A stretch of 19,977 bases of DNA from JABHHG01 sp964419445 (lineage in GTDB: Bacteria > Fidelibacterota > Marinisomatia > SCGC-AAA003-L08 > D37C17). Position numbers and translations under genes: made by a program. The stretch spans positions 1 through 19,977 of the forward strand of contig CAYQPE010000026.1 in NCBI GenBank assembly GCA_964419445.1. The letters run 5' to 3'. Shown piece after piece: positions 1 to 7,604 of this stretch; position 1 is the first letter of the stretch, and each line of letters starts with the position of its first letter. The notes under the pieces are model-generated. The model searched no databases, was not told where the DNA came from, and saw only the letters and a program-made list of their open reading frames with translations.

Positions 1-472
1 CAGAATTATCTAATTGATTTATATCTTCATCCCATGAAAATCCTGACGCTATATATACACTTAATTGGCTCGAATCAATGAGTGTTAACTCATTTTCATC
101 TTTTAATGAAGAATAACTATTTAGAGTAATCTGTAAACCTTCAACATTTTGAACGGTAGAATCTGTACAAATGGGTAGTTGGGAAAAATCATCAGTATCT
201 ATATCCAATAATACAAAACTGGTATCTATTAAAACATTATCGATATTAGTACTATCAATAATTAAACCTGCAAATAGTGATGTACTTTTCCCCGTTGATA
301 CTTGATTTTGAAAAGAATAGGACTGTGAAGAATCCAGTGGGAAAATAGTCCTCTCTAATTTTTGACCATTAATGGGTACAATTTCTAGAGGTTGGTTTTC
401 ACAACTGGTACAGAAAAGTAAAAGGCCGATAATTAAAATACCGACCTTTGATTTTATATATTCAATGTTCAA
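1..472 (-). CDS. Hypothetical lipoprotein, cut by the left window edge (C-terminus missing)
   Basis: An open frame of 157 codons runs off the window at base 1. Its only usable start is TTG at 472-470, because an in-frame TGA lies upstream inside the preceding gene and no ATG or GTG lies between. No clear Shine-Dalgarno sequence is visible. The N-terminus is a short basic segment, a hydrophobic run (GILIIGLLLF) and a lipobox ending TSC at about residue 22, so I infer an exported, lipid-anchored protein. The mature part is acidic and rich in Ser, Thr and Asp, with beta-like alternation. I do not recognise the family from sequence. In Bacteroidota the gene after the single-domain GT5 gene is often a DUF4270 lipoprotein; this one lies in that position, 5 bases after the GT5 stop, and has a vaguely similar start. 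That link is positional inference only. Confidence 0.72.
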   Translation of the reverse strand, partial: MNIEYIKSKVGILIIGLLLFCTSCENQPLEIVPINGQKLERTIFPLDSSQSYSFQNQVSTGKSTSLFAGLIIDSTNIDNVLIDTSFVLLDIDTDDFSQLPICTDSTVQNVEGLQITLNSYSSLKDENELTLIDSSQLSVYIASGFSWDEDINQLDNS

Positions 473-477
473 TTTAA

Positions 478-1308
478 TTATAACTTTCGAAGAGCAGCTT
501 CAATGTCATTTGATGCATTCACCCAAATTCCTTTGTCTGCATTTTTGGATATATCAACGACTAATCCATTATTTTGTTCAAACATTTTTTTAACATCTTT
601 ATTTTTATCTAATTCACTCATTAAAGATGTTTTTTCATCATTGATAGCAATGGTTATATCAGCATGCTCAATAGCCGAAACTACATTATCAGCCATCTTA
701 CCTTTTTTAGGCATATCCAAATCTAATTTTCCATATGCCTCTTTTGAGAACATTCTGTAATCATTGCAGGAGTGCATGAAAAATGCTGTTTTCATATTCT
801 CATAAAACGGGTCATCTTTATATTGTTCTTTTAAAAGTCGAGGAATAAATGACATTTGCCAATCATTGCATACAATAATATCTGGAGCCCAAAATAATTT
901 TTTTAGTGTATCTAATGCAACACGGGCAAAGAATGCAAATCTCTCGTCATTGTCTTTAAATACTCTACCATTTCTAGCCTTGTAAAGCAATTCTGGAAGT
1001 GGTTTAAAATATTCATCATCCTGCATAAAATAAACTTGAACACGCGTTTCAGGAATGAAAGCAGATTTTAAACTAACTACGCGCTCTTCACCGCCAAATT
1101 CAACAGGCATTTCTTTTAGACGTATCACTTCACGCAATACATATTTTCGTTCACTAATAAAACCATATTTAGGCTTTGTTAGTCTAATGTCAACGTCCGT
1201 TTTTTCATGTAAAATTGAAGAAAAACGTTGAGAAAAATTTGCAACAGAAGTAGCTTCTGCAAATGGTGCAACCTCGGATGAAACATAAAAAAGCTTTAAT
1301 GGAGCCAT
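478..1308 (-). CDS. Single-domain GT5 glycogen/starch synthase-like protein
   Basis: The 276-residue protein matches only the N-terminal half of glycogen synthase GlgA, the GT5 starch-synthase catalytic domain. Visible landmarks are FYVSSEVAPFAE at 7-18, KPKYGF at 45-50, PDIIVCNDWQ at 142-151 and TAFFMHS at 174-180. Full GlgA is about 480 residues. The C-terminal GT-B domain is absent, and the following DNA encodes an unrelated lipoprotein, so a simple frameshift does not explain it. The KTGGL loop that binds ADP-glucose in GlgA reads EATSV (18-22), and the His of the HDW motif is Asn148. I therefore infer that it is not a normal glycogen synthase and may be non-catalytic or regulatory. Similar short GT5 proteins occur in Bacteroidota. 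The ATG start has a good AAGGA ribosome site; the gene lies 18 bases after the YbgF-like gene. Confidence 0.8.
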   Translation of the reverse strand: MAPLKLFYVSSEVAPFAEATSVANFSQRFSSILHEKTDVDIRLTKPKYGFISERKYVLREVIRLKEMPVEFGGEERVVSLKSAFIPETRVQVYFMQDDEYFKPLPELLYKARNGRVFKDNDERFAFFARVALDTLKKLFWAPDIIVCNDWQMSFIPRLLKEQYKDDPFYENMKTAFFMHSCNDYRMFSKEAYGKLDLDMPKKGKMADNVVSAIEHADITIAINDEKTSLMSELDKNKDVKKMFEQNNGLVVDISKNADKGIWVNASNDIEAALRKL

Positions 1309-1326
1309 TTTTTCCTTAATGTACTT

Positions 1327-2250
1327 TTATTGGAGTTGTTTAATATACTGTTGTGACTTTTTGTAGTATTCACTATTGGGGTAATAATCGATTACTTTTC
1401 TAAACTCTTCCAACGCGCGTTGATTATTACTAATATTCAAATAACATAATCCTAATTTATATTGAGAATCATCTGCCTTATTTGTTCCCGGGAATGAAAA
1501 TACATTTTCAAATTCTTTAATAGAACGCTTATAATCTTTCAGTGCATAATATACCTCTCCCACCCAATATTGACAATTATCAGCCAAGTCGTGAGAGCTA
1601 TTCACGGCAATTAAATATGTGAATCCATCTAAACTTTTATTCCACTCGCCGTTTTGATATGCAGATAATGATTCTATATACCGTGCTGTATATTCTTCAT
1701 CACTTATTGAGGGTAACTCTTTAATAGCACCACTAGTTTTAAGTTGAATCATTTCTTTATAGCTTGAAGTGAGAGATACAATTTTATTTTCGATTTGTAC
1801 TAAATCGTTTACAATTTCAAAATATAGACTATCAGTATAAAAAGCTCTATCTTCTAAAATCCTTATTTTATTTTTTAACTTAATAATAGTATTTAATACA
1901 TCAATCTGAGGTTCTTCTACTTCATCCACTTCATCTTTTTGTTCCATAGAATATTTTAAAGAATCTAATTTGCCAGATAGATCAGCATAATTGTCATTGT
2001 GTTTTTCTAATTCTTTATTAAGAGACTCTACTGTTTCTTCAAGGCTTTGAATAGTTTCTTTTTGTTGCTTTAAATATACTTTAAGTTTTTTCTCATCTAA
2101 ACTATCATCAGATGAGGGTTCAGAAGCTGTACGCGCAGGTTCAGTAAATGGATCTTGCGTATCAGATGAAAGTCCGGCACAATTGGTAAATATAAATAAT
2201 AATGTGAAAACTAAAAATTTTGAAAGAAGCGTAGAAAAATTTCTAATCAT
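1327..2250 (-). CDS. YbgF/CpoB-like lipoprotein with coiled coil and TPRs
   Basis: A 307-residue envelope protein. Residues 1-24 form a signal peptide with lipobox IFTNC, so Cys24 is the probable lipidated residue. Residues about 52-104 are a charged coiled coil, followed by a second helical region (about 117-165). The C-terminal 185-305 holds about three tetratricopeptide repeats; YWVGEVYYALKDYKRSI and YKLGLCYLNISNNQRALEEF are clear TPR helices. This coiled coil plus C-terminal TPR plan is that of YbgF/CpoB, the TolA-binding periplasmic protein that coordinates peptidoglycan synthesis with outer-membrane constriction. Unlike E. coli CpoB it appears lipid-anchored, and no tol or pal gene is in the window. 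BamD-like proteins also carry such repeats but lack the long coiled coil. The start has GAGG four bases upstream. Placement after the elongasome genes suits an envelope role. Confidence 0.78.
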   Translation of the reverse strand: MIRNFSTLLSKFLVFTLLFIFTNCAGLSSDTQDPFTEPARTASEPSSDDSLDEKKLKVYLKQQKETIQSLEETVESLNKELEKHNDNYADLSGKLDSLKYSMEQKDEVDEVEEPQIDVLNTIIKLKNKIRILEDRAFYTDSLYFEIVNDLVQIENKIVSLTSSYKEMIQLKTSGAIKELPSISDEEYTARYIESLSAYQNGEWNKSLDGFTYLIAVNSSHDLADNCQYWVGEVYYALKDYKRSIKEFENVFSFPGTNKADDSQYKLGLCYLNISNNQRALEEFRKVIDYYPNSEYYKKSQQYIKQLQ

Positions 2251-2338
2251 AAAGCCTCGGCATTTATTTAAATTATCTGTTAGAGATATAGCTTAAATTT
2301 ACAACTCATTAAAACAGTTGAGCAATTGCAATCTCAAA
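2251..2338. other. 88-base gap between rodA and the YbgF-like gene
   Basis: This is the largest gap in the left block. It has only short inverted repeats with 5-base arms (for example CAACT/AGTTG at 2302-2320) and no U-tract hairpin, so I see no convincing terminator. It may hold an internal promoter for the YbgF-like gene. The stretch 2291-2302 (GCTTAAATTTAC) loosely resembles the motif found upstream of the two operon leaders at 12689 and 19404. Confidence 0.3.
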
Positions 2339-3574
2339 TCAAATTTCATTGTTTGTAATATTATTTGCAATTCCAATCATGATAATACATGTGAGTAAAA
2401 AAGATCCCCCATAACTTAAAAAAGGTGCAGGTAACCCAGTAACGGGGAAAACCCCAACAGTCATTCCCATATTTACCAATAAATGAACAAATAAAATGGT
2501 GGAAAATCCAATGACAATTAAGCTTGAAAAATTATTTCTGGTTTTTTGTGCATAAGTAAGCATCCAATGAATAAGTGTGGTAAATAAAAATAAAATAACA
2601 ATAATGCTAATTAAACCTAATTCTTCACCTGAAACTGAAATAATAAAATCAGTATCTCTAACAGGTAAATATCTCAGGTGAGTTTGTGTACCTTCACCTA
2701 AACCTTTTCCCCACAATCCACCAGAACCTATTGCTGTCATGGATTGGATTATTTGATAACCTGCACCTTGTGGATCTCGCAATGGATCTAATAATGTTAA
2801 AATTCGATTTCTATGATGGGGATATAAAATATTTTCCCAAAAATAAGGTGTAATTAACCCACAACTTATATTTACAACAAAAAGTAAAACGGCTTCCCAA
2901 ATTTTTGGTTGACTATAAAATAAAATTACAATAATTAATAAAATCCAAAGGTAAAATGCGACGATATTAAAAGCAGCTAAAATGCTTACTATTGGGGCTA
3001 AAAATATAAAAAGGTAATATGGACGTACTCCTGACCAATATAACATTGGATATGTAATGACCAGATAAATTATTGCGGTTCCTAAATCAGGCTGTCTAAA
3101 AACCATATATGCAGGGATAATAGCAAGTGAAAGTGTAATTAACATTAACTGTATTTGATTTTTATTATCACGTTTATCAGACAAAAATTTTGCTATTACA
3201 AATACCATGACGAGCTTACCTAATTCCGATGGTTGAAATGTAAATGGACCTAGCTCTAACCATCGCTGTGCACCCCCTTTTACAGGCATAAAATATGTAC
3301 CTAATATACTTACCAGTAACAATATATATAGGTAATACGCATATTCATTGAAAAATTGGATTTTTAGAAATTGCGAGAAAAAGAATAAAACAATCCCAAT
3401 GCAAATCCATATTAATTGACGATAAAAAGTGGACTTAAAGAACTCCGTTTCTGAACTCGTACTGCTCAAGATAACAAGACTGATAAAACATAAAAATAAT
3501 ACAGGAATTATCACTCGATAATTCAGAGATAGTATTGGGGTTTTTTGAAATATTTTATTAAAAAAATTAATCAT
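2339..3574 (-). CDS. rodA: RodA, SEDS peptidoglycan glycosyltransferase
   Basis: A 411-residue polytopic membrane protein of the SEDS (RodA/FtsW/SpoVE) family, which polymerises lipid II into glycan strands in the elongasome with its partner PBP2. Visible family motifs are GAQRWLELGPFTFQPSELGK (101-120), FRQPDLGTA (159-167), LPVRDTDFIISVSGEELG (303-320) and GLPAPFLSYGGS near the C-terminus. The Asp of TDFI (residue 309) is the conserved catalytic acid of the family. I place the start at ATG 3574, which overlaps the mrdA stop as ATGATTAA. A longer reading from 3646 would add a hydrophilic, basic leader overlapping mrdA by 80 bases and is unlikely. It lies directly after mrdA, the usual pairing for cell elongation. 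Confidence 0.95.
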   Translation of the reverse strand: MINFFNKIFQKTPILSLNYRVIIPVLFLCFISLVILSSTSSETEFFKSTFYRQLIWICIGIVLFFFSQFLKIQFFNEYAYYLYILLLVSILGTYFMPVKGGAQRWLELGPFTFQPSELGKLVMVFVIAKFLSDKRDNKNQIQLMLITLSLAIIPAYMVFRQPDLGTAIIYLVITYPMLYWSGVRPYYLFIFLAPIVSILAAFNIVAFYLWILLIIVILFYSQPKIWEAVLLFVVNISCGLITPYFWENILYPHHRNRILTLLDPLRDPQGAGYQIIQSMTAIGSGGLWGKGLGEGTQTHLRYLPVRDTDFIISVSGEELGLISIIVILFLFTTLIHWMLTYAQKTRNNFSSLIVIGFSTILFVHLLVNMGMTVGVFPVTGLPAPFLSYGGSFLLTCIIMIGIANNITNNEI

Positions 3575-5318
3575 TATAAAATTCTGAAAACAAATTAAAC
3601 ATTTCTTTAGCAACCCCTGCCCCTGCTTGTGAGCCTTTTCCTCCATTTTCTACAATTACAGCTAAAGACATTTGCTTTTCATTTGGAAGGGTCACATATC
3701 CTGAAAACCATGAATGATCTTCACCATGGGGGTTTTGGGCAGTTCCTGTTTTACCTTTAACAATTCCATTATCAATTTGTGCATTTTTACCCGTTCCATC
3801 CTCTTCATTAACTACTGCATATATCGACTTTTCAAGGAAATTCCATGTACTCTCTTTTAATATAATTTTATCATCAATTAATTTAAAATCTAAATTTAAA
3901 TGTGGAAGCACCGCATTCCCTTTGGTAGCAATATGATTCATAAACTGAACCACTTGTTGGGGTGTGGCCAACACGTCCCCTTGTCCAATTACAAAGTTTA
4001 ATAAACTCCCTTTTCCCCAACCTCTACTTGTATATTTCTTATTCATATATTCTCGTGTTGGAACTATACCTATTTTCTCTCCAGGTAAGTCAATACCAGT
4101 TCTGCTGCCAAAGCCAAAAAGAGAAACAAAATCTGACCATTCTTCAAATGGAATCTTTTGAATAAGTTTATAAAAATAAATATTACATGAGTGTTTTAGA
4201 GAATTTTTCATATTCATTTCACCATGACCAGTTTTATTCCAGCAGTGAAATGTTCTATCTCCGAAAGTATAAGCGCCAGTACAATTTACCGACCATTCAG
4301 TGCTAACAAGGTTATTTTCCAATGCGATAGCAGATGCAATCAACTTAAATACTGACCCTGGAGGATAAGTCCCCTGTATTCCACGATTCATCAATGGCTT
4401 ACCCGGATTGTTAGACCAACTATTCCATAGCTTATGTGGAATAGGCCCAACAAAAGATTTTAAGTCATAATCAGGAGAACTTACATAGGCTAATACATCA
4501 CCATTTTGTGGATTCATACAAATAACAGAGCCTTTTTTGTCAATCATCAACATTTCGGCATAACTTTGCAATCGGCTATCAATAGTTAAAATTAATGAAT
4601 CACCCTTTACAATGTCATATTCTCTGTCTGTTGAAAACTTTCCATGGTCAATTCCATAAATATCTACAAGTCTAAATTCAACCCCATCTTCCCCCCGTAG
4701 TGTAGATTCATAAATTTTTTCTAAACCACTAAATCCAAACACATCCTCATTTTGATATTTTAATTTTGGATCTGAATTTTCTAACACCGATTGATTTACT
4801 TCTCTGAGATATCCCAAAACATGTGTGAGTCGTGCTTCGTTGGGATATGTACGAGCTGGGAAATCTGAAAAATGTACACCTGGAAATTCTAATAAATTTT
4901 CTTCAATATCTGAACGAATTTCAAAATTAACATGTCGTTTAAGTATAGATGGCTTGAATCGAGAAAACTGTCGCTTTAACTTATCAACTTTGGTCTTTAA
5001 TTCATGATCATCTAGACCAACTATTTTTGAGAATAAACTGAAATTAAATTGGTTTGATACATCAAAAGGTACAACAGATAAATCATAAGTCGGTCTATTA
5101 TCAACAATAGGTACATTGTAGCGGTCAAATATAATTCCACGAGGTGCTTTTTTTATGATTTTACGAACACTATTATTTGCTGATTTAGTTGAATATTTGT
5201 CAAAATTAATAACTTGAATGGAATAGAAGCGAGCAAAAACTCCAAGGAATAAAATCAATACAAGAATAAATAGAACATTTTTTCGATGACCCAGATTACT
5301 ACTGCTGCCTGGAGACAT
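3567..5318 (-). CDS. mrdA: Penicillin-binding protein 2 (elongasome transpeptidase)
   Basis: A 583-residue class B penicillin-binding protein that cross-links peptidoglycan during elongation as the partner of RodA. A single membrane anchor lies at about 14-30. The pedestal domain follows, with RGIIFDR at 60-66. The transpeptidase motifs are all present: SVFK with catalytic Ser322 and Lys325, SCN at 377-379, and KTG at 523-525. Cys346, Cys359, His365 and Cys378 are spaced like the zinc ligands I recall for E. coli PBP2 (Asp350, Asp365, His371, Cys384), so a structural zinc site is likely. The ATG start overlaps the mreD stop by one base (TAATG), with AAAAGGAT upstream. Length is normal for MrdA. 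Confidence 0.95.
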   Translation of the reverse strand: MSPGSSSNLGHRKNVLFILVLILFLGVFARFYSIQVINFDKYSTKSANNSVRKIIKKAPRGIIFDRYNVPIVDNRPTYDLSVVPFDVSNQFNFSLFSKIVGLDDHELKTKVDKLKRQFSRFKPSILKRHVNFEIRSDIEENLLEFPGVHFSDFPARTYPNEARLTHVLGYLREVNQSVLENSDPKLKYQNEDVFGFSGLEKIYESTLRGEDGVEFRLVDIYGIDHGKFSTDREYDIVKGDSLILTIDSRLQSYAEMLMIDKKGSVICMNPQNGDVLAYVSSPDYDLKSFVGPIPHKLWNSWSNNPGKPLMNRGIQGTYPPGSVFKLIASAIALENNLVSTEWSVNCTGAYTFGDRTFHCWNKTGHGEMNMKNSLKHSCNIYFYKLIQKIPFEEWSDFVSLFGFGSRTGIDLPGEKIGIVPTREYMNKKYTSRGWGKGSLLNFVIGQGDVLATPQQVVQFMNHIATKGNAVLPHLNLDFKLIDDKIILKESTWNFLEKSIYAVVNEEDGTGKNAQIDNGIVKGKTGTAQNPHGEDHSWFSGYVTLPNEKQMSLAVIVENGGKGSQAGAGVAKEMFNLFSEFYND

Positions 5319-5797
5319 TAAAATATCCTTTTTCTAAAAATAAATTTATTTACTAATTCAAATATTAAATAAGAAACTATTGATTGTAGCAATGAGAGTA
5401 GAATCAATTGGCCTATTGAAATACTATCATTAGTGACAAAATAAAAATAAATTAAGAAATGAATAAAGTATGAACCAAATATGACCAATCGTTTTACTTG
5501 TACACTCCAAATTGATTCAAATAAGAAAATAGTTCCTAATAAGTACCCACTAACAGATTTTGTCAACGCATATAATCCTATTAAATTCACATGGGATGTC
5601 AAATCTTGCAAAAGACCTAAAATGAATCCCATAATAATTGTATTTAATCGACCATATAAAATTGAAAGGTATGTAATTAATATAAGAACAAGGTCTGGAG
5701 AAAATGACACCTCACCGATATAGACTACAGGAAAGTAAATCTGGATGAGTAAAGTAAGTAACGCTGCAACAACTATTTTGAAGTAATTTTTTATCAT
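5318..5797 (-). CDS. mreD: MreD, rod-shape-determining membrane protein
   Basis: A 159-residue protein that is almost entirely hydrophobic, with about five predicted membrane helices. Sequence identity within the MreD family is low, so the call rests on size, topology, the PDLVLILITYLSILYGR and GFILGLLQDL segments typical of MreD, and its place between mreC and mrdA. MreD is an inner-membrane component of the elongasome and binds MreC. The start overlaps the mreC stop as TAATG, and its own stop overlaps the mrdA start in the same way, so its translation is probably coupled to both neighbours. Confidence 0.9.
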   Translation of the reverse strand: MIKNYFKIVVAALLTLLIQIYFPVVYIGEVSFSPDLVLILITYLSILYGRLNTIIMGFILGLLQDLTSHVNLIGLYALTKSVSGYLLGTIFLFESIWSVQVKRLVIFGSYFIHFLIYFYFVTNDSISIGQLILLSLLQSIVSYLIFELVNKFIFRKRIF

Positions 5798-6570
5798 TAT
5801 TGAACTACAAACACATAATTTAAATCGTGTAAATCAGTAAGGATTTCCACATTAACATCTTGGAATGGACTGTTTGTATTTTTATTTACAGAAATAACTT
5901 TTGCAACGGGAATATTTGCAGGATAAATATCAGAAATCCCTGAGGTATATGCAATTTCACCTTCGTTTAATTTCATACTTTTTCGAACTCCATCCAATAT
6001 GCCATACTTCCCATGAGTGGGAATAAATATTCCCAACGATTTTTCATCACCAATTCTAATAGAAATTCTAAAATTTTTGTCTGTAATCAATTGAACCTTT
6101 GTTGCATGTTTACCTACAGAAATTGTTTTTCCCATAACTCCATTCATGTCGATAACAGGTTGATTTTTTTGGATGTAATCTTCTTCTCCAACATCTAAGA
6201 TTATTGACCGAATTAATGTAGAATATTGATTTGTAATATTTGCAGGAATTAAACTGAGTGGAGAGCTTTTAGCAAAATTCAACATTTCTTTAAGATGTAA
6301 ATTTTCTACCCTAAAATTTTCATTTTGGGCATAAAGTAATTTCATCTGAGTAATTTGTTGAATTAGAAGTTCATTTTTTTCTTTTGTGGCAAGTATATCT
6401 ACGTACCACTCCCGTGGAGAAGATAAGAAAGAATATATATCAGAAATATCTGATTCGAACGCTTCTATATATTCGGATTCATTAGAGAATAGTAGAAAAA
6501 ATGAGAGGATAACCGAACAAACCAGCGCTAACAAGTCCCTGTTGAATAGGTTAATCCATCCAGAAAGCAT
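5797..6570 (-). CDS. mreC: MreC, elongasome scaffold protein
   Basis: A 257-residue bitopic inner-membrane protein. A membrane helix lies at about 12-28, a coiled coil that drives dimerisation at about 60-98, and then the beta-rich MreC domain, with VIDMNGVMGKTISVGKHATKVQLITD as a recognisable core and conserved VAKVISV near the end. MreC activates PBP2 and links the cytoplasmic MreB filament to the periplasmic wall-synthesis enzymes. Length is at the short end of the usual range but complete. The start overlaps the mreB stop by one base (TAATG). Confidence 0.93.
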   Translation of the reverse strand: MLSGWINLFNRDLLALVCSVILSFFLLFSNESEYIEAFESDISDIYSFLSSPREWYVDILATKEKNELLIQQITQMKLLYAQNENFRVENLHLKEMLNFAKSSPLSLIPANITNQYSTLIRSIILDVGEEDYIQKNQPVIDMNGVMGKTISVGKHATKVQLITDKNFRISIRIGDEKSLGIFIPTHGKYGILDGVRKSMKLNEGEIAYTSGISDIYPANIPVAKVISVNKNTNSPFQDVNVEILTDLHDLNYVFVVQ

Positions 6571-7592
6571 TAATGTTGAATTAAAACACTTTTGTATTTT
6601 TTTAAGTCATCTAGAATCATACCCGTACCCCTTACCACTGAATATAATGGATCCTCTGCCACATGAACAGGAAGTCCCGTTTTATTTCGAATATGAATAT
6701 CAAGGTTAGATAATAAAGCACCACCACCGGTAAGTATGATTCCAAAATCGATAATATCAGAAGCATGTTCTGGTGGTGTTTTATCCAATGCTCGTCTAAT
6801 TGCAGATGTAATTTGGTAAACTGAGTCCGTTAATGCTTGTCGAATTTCATCTGAAGAAATTTCAATAGTTTTAGGAATACCCGTAATTTGATCTTGCCCT
6901 TTTACTGCAATTTTTTCACCTTGAGATCGTACTGCTGAACCCACATTGCACTTTATATGCTCAGCAGTTCTTTCACCTATATGGAGTTTATGCTGATTTT
7001 TAAACCATTCTACAATAGCATTAGTTTGTTCATCGCCTGCATGTCGTATAGTTTCTAATGTACCAATACCATTTAATGATAAAACGGCAATCTCTGTAGT
7101 TCCACCGCCAATATCAACAATCATATTTCCAACTGGTCTTTCAACATCAATTCCTATTCCAATTGCAGCTGCCATTGGTTCCTCAACCAAATAAACTTCA
7201 CTGGCATTGGCATGCTCAGCTGATTCTTTTACCGTTCTTTGTTCAACATCTGTTACACCAGAAGGAATACAAATTACAATACGTGGACGTGAAATTCGAC
7301 TTAACTTAATTTTACGGATAAAACCCAAAAGCATGGCATCCGTCATTTTATAATCTGCAATTACTCCATCTTTTAATGGGCGAATTGTTTCGATTCCACT
7401 ATGAGTACGACCAACCATTTCCTTGGCCTCTTTTCCCACTGCAATGATTTCACCATTTACTTTATTCCGTGCTACAATAGAGGGTTCATTTAAAATTACT
7501 CCTTGTCCACGCATCCAAATAAGGGTGTTTGCTGTACCGAGATCAATTGCTACATCACCAGAAACTAAATTTGATATTTTTGAAAATGCCAT
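6570..7592 (-). CDS. mreB: MreB, bacterial actin homologue
   Basis: A 340-residue actin-fold ATPase that polymerises on the inner membrane and orients elongasome movement in rod-shaped cells. Diagnostic motifs are AIDLGTANT (16-23, phosphate 1), IVCIPSGVTDVEQRTVKESAE, LVEEPMAAAIGIG, VDIGGGTTEIAVLS (phosphate 2) and ILTGGGALL (adenosine region). Length is typical. The start ATG has AAAGG upstream, 12 bases after the purH stop. Presence of a full mreB-mreC-mreD-mrdA-rodA set implies a rod-shaped or elongating cell; that is inference. Confidence 0.97.
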   Translation of the reverse strand: MAFSKISNLVSGDVAIDLGTANTLIWMRGQGVILNEPSIVARNKVNGEIIAVGKEAKEMVGRTHSGIETIRPLKDGVIADYKMTDAMLLGFIRKIKLSRISRPRIVICIPSGVTDVEQRTVKESAEHANASEVYLVEEPMAAAIGIGIDVERPVGNMIVDIGGGTTEIAVLSLNGIGTLETIRHAGDEQTNAIVEWFKNQHKLHIGERTAEHIKCNVGSAVRSQGEKIAVKGQDQITGIPKTIEISSDEIRQALTDSVYQITSAIRRALDKTPPEHASDIIDFGIILTGGGALLSNLDIHIRNKTGLPVHVAEDPLYSVVRGTGMILDDLKKYKSVLIQH

Positions 7593-7604
7593 TAATTAAT
7601 GCCT

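Noticed and set aside
1..477. Frameshifted C-terminal half of glycogen synthase downstream of the GT5 domain
   Set aside because: All frames here were considered; the only coding frame is a lipoprotein with no GT-B C-terminal motif, so the GT5 protein is not a broken GlgA.
372..593. Plus-strand open frame opposite the left-edge lipoprotein and GT5 gene
   Set aside because: The minus strand has a lipobox protein and a recognisable GT5 domain in the same DNA; the plus-strand product shows no family features.
2302..2337. Possible terminator between rodA and the YbgF-like gene
   Set aside because: Arms are only five bases with no following U-tract; not a credible intrinsic terminator.
3575..3646. 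Longer N-terminus for RodA
   Set aside because: It would add 24 basic and polar residues overlapping mrdA; the ATG at 3574 gives the normal RodA N-terminus and the ATGATTAA junction.
6386..6709. 107-codon plus-strand open frame across the mreB/mreC junction
   Set aside because: Antisense to two conserved genes; no ribosome site or recognisable domain.
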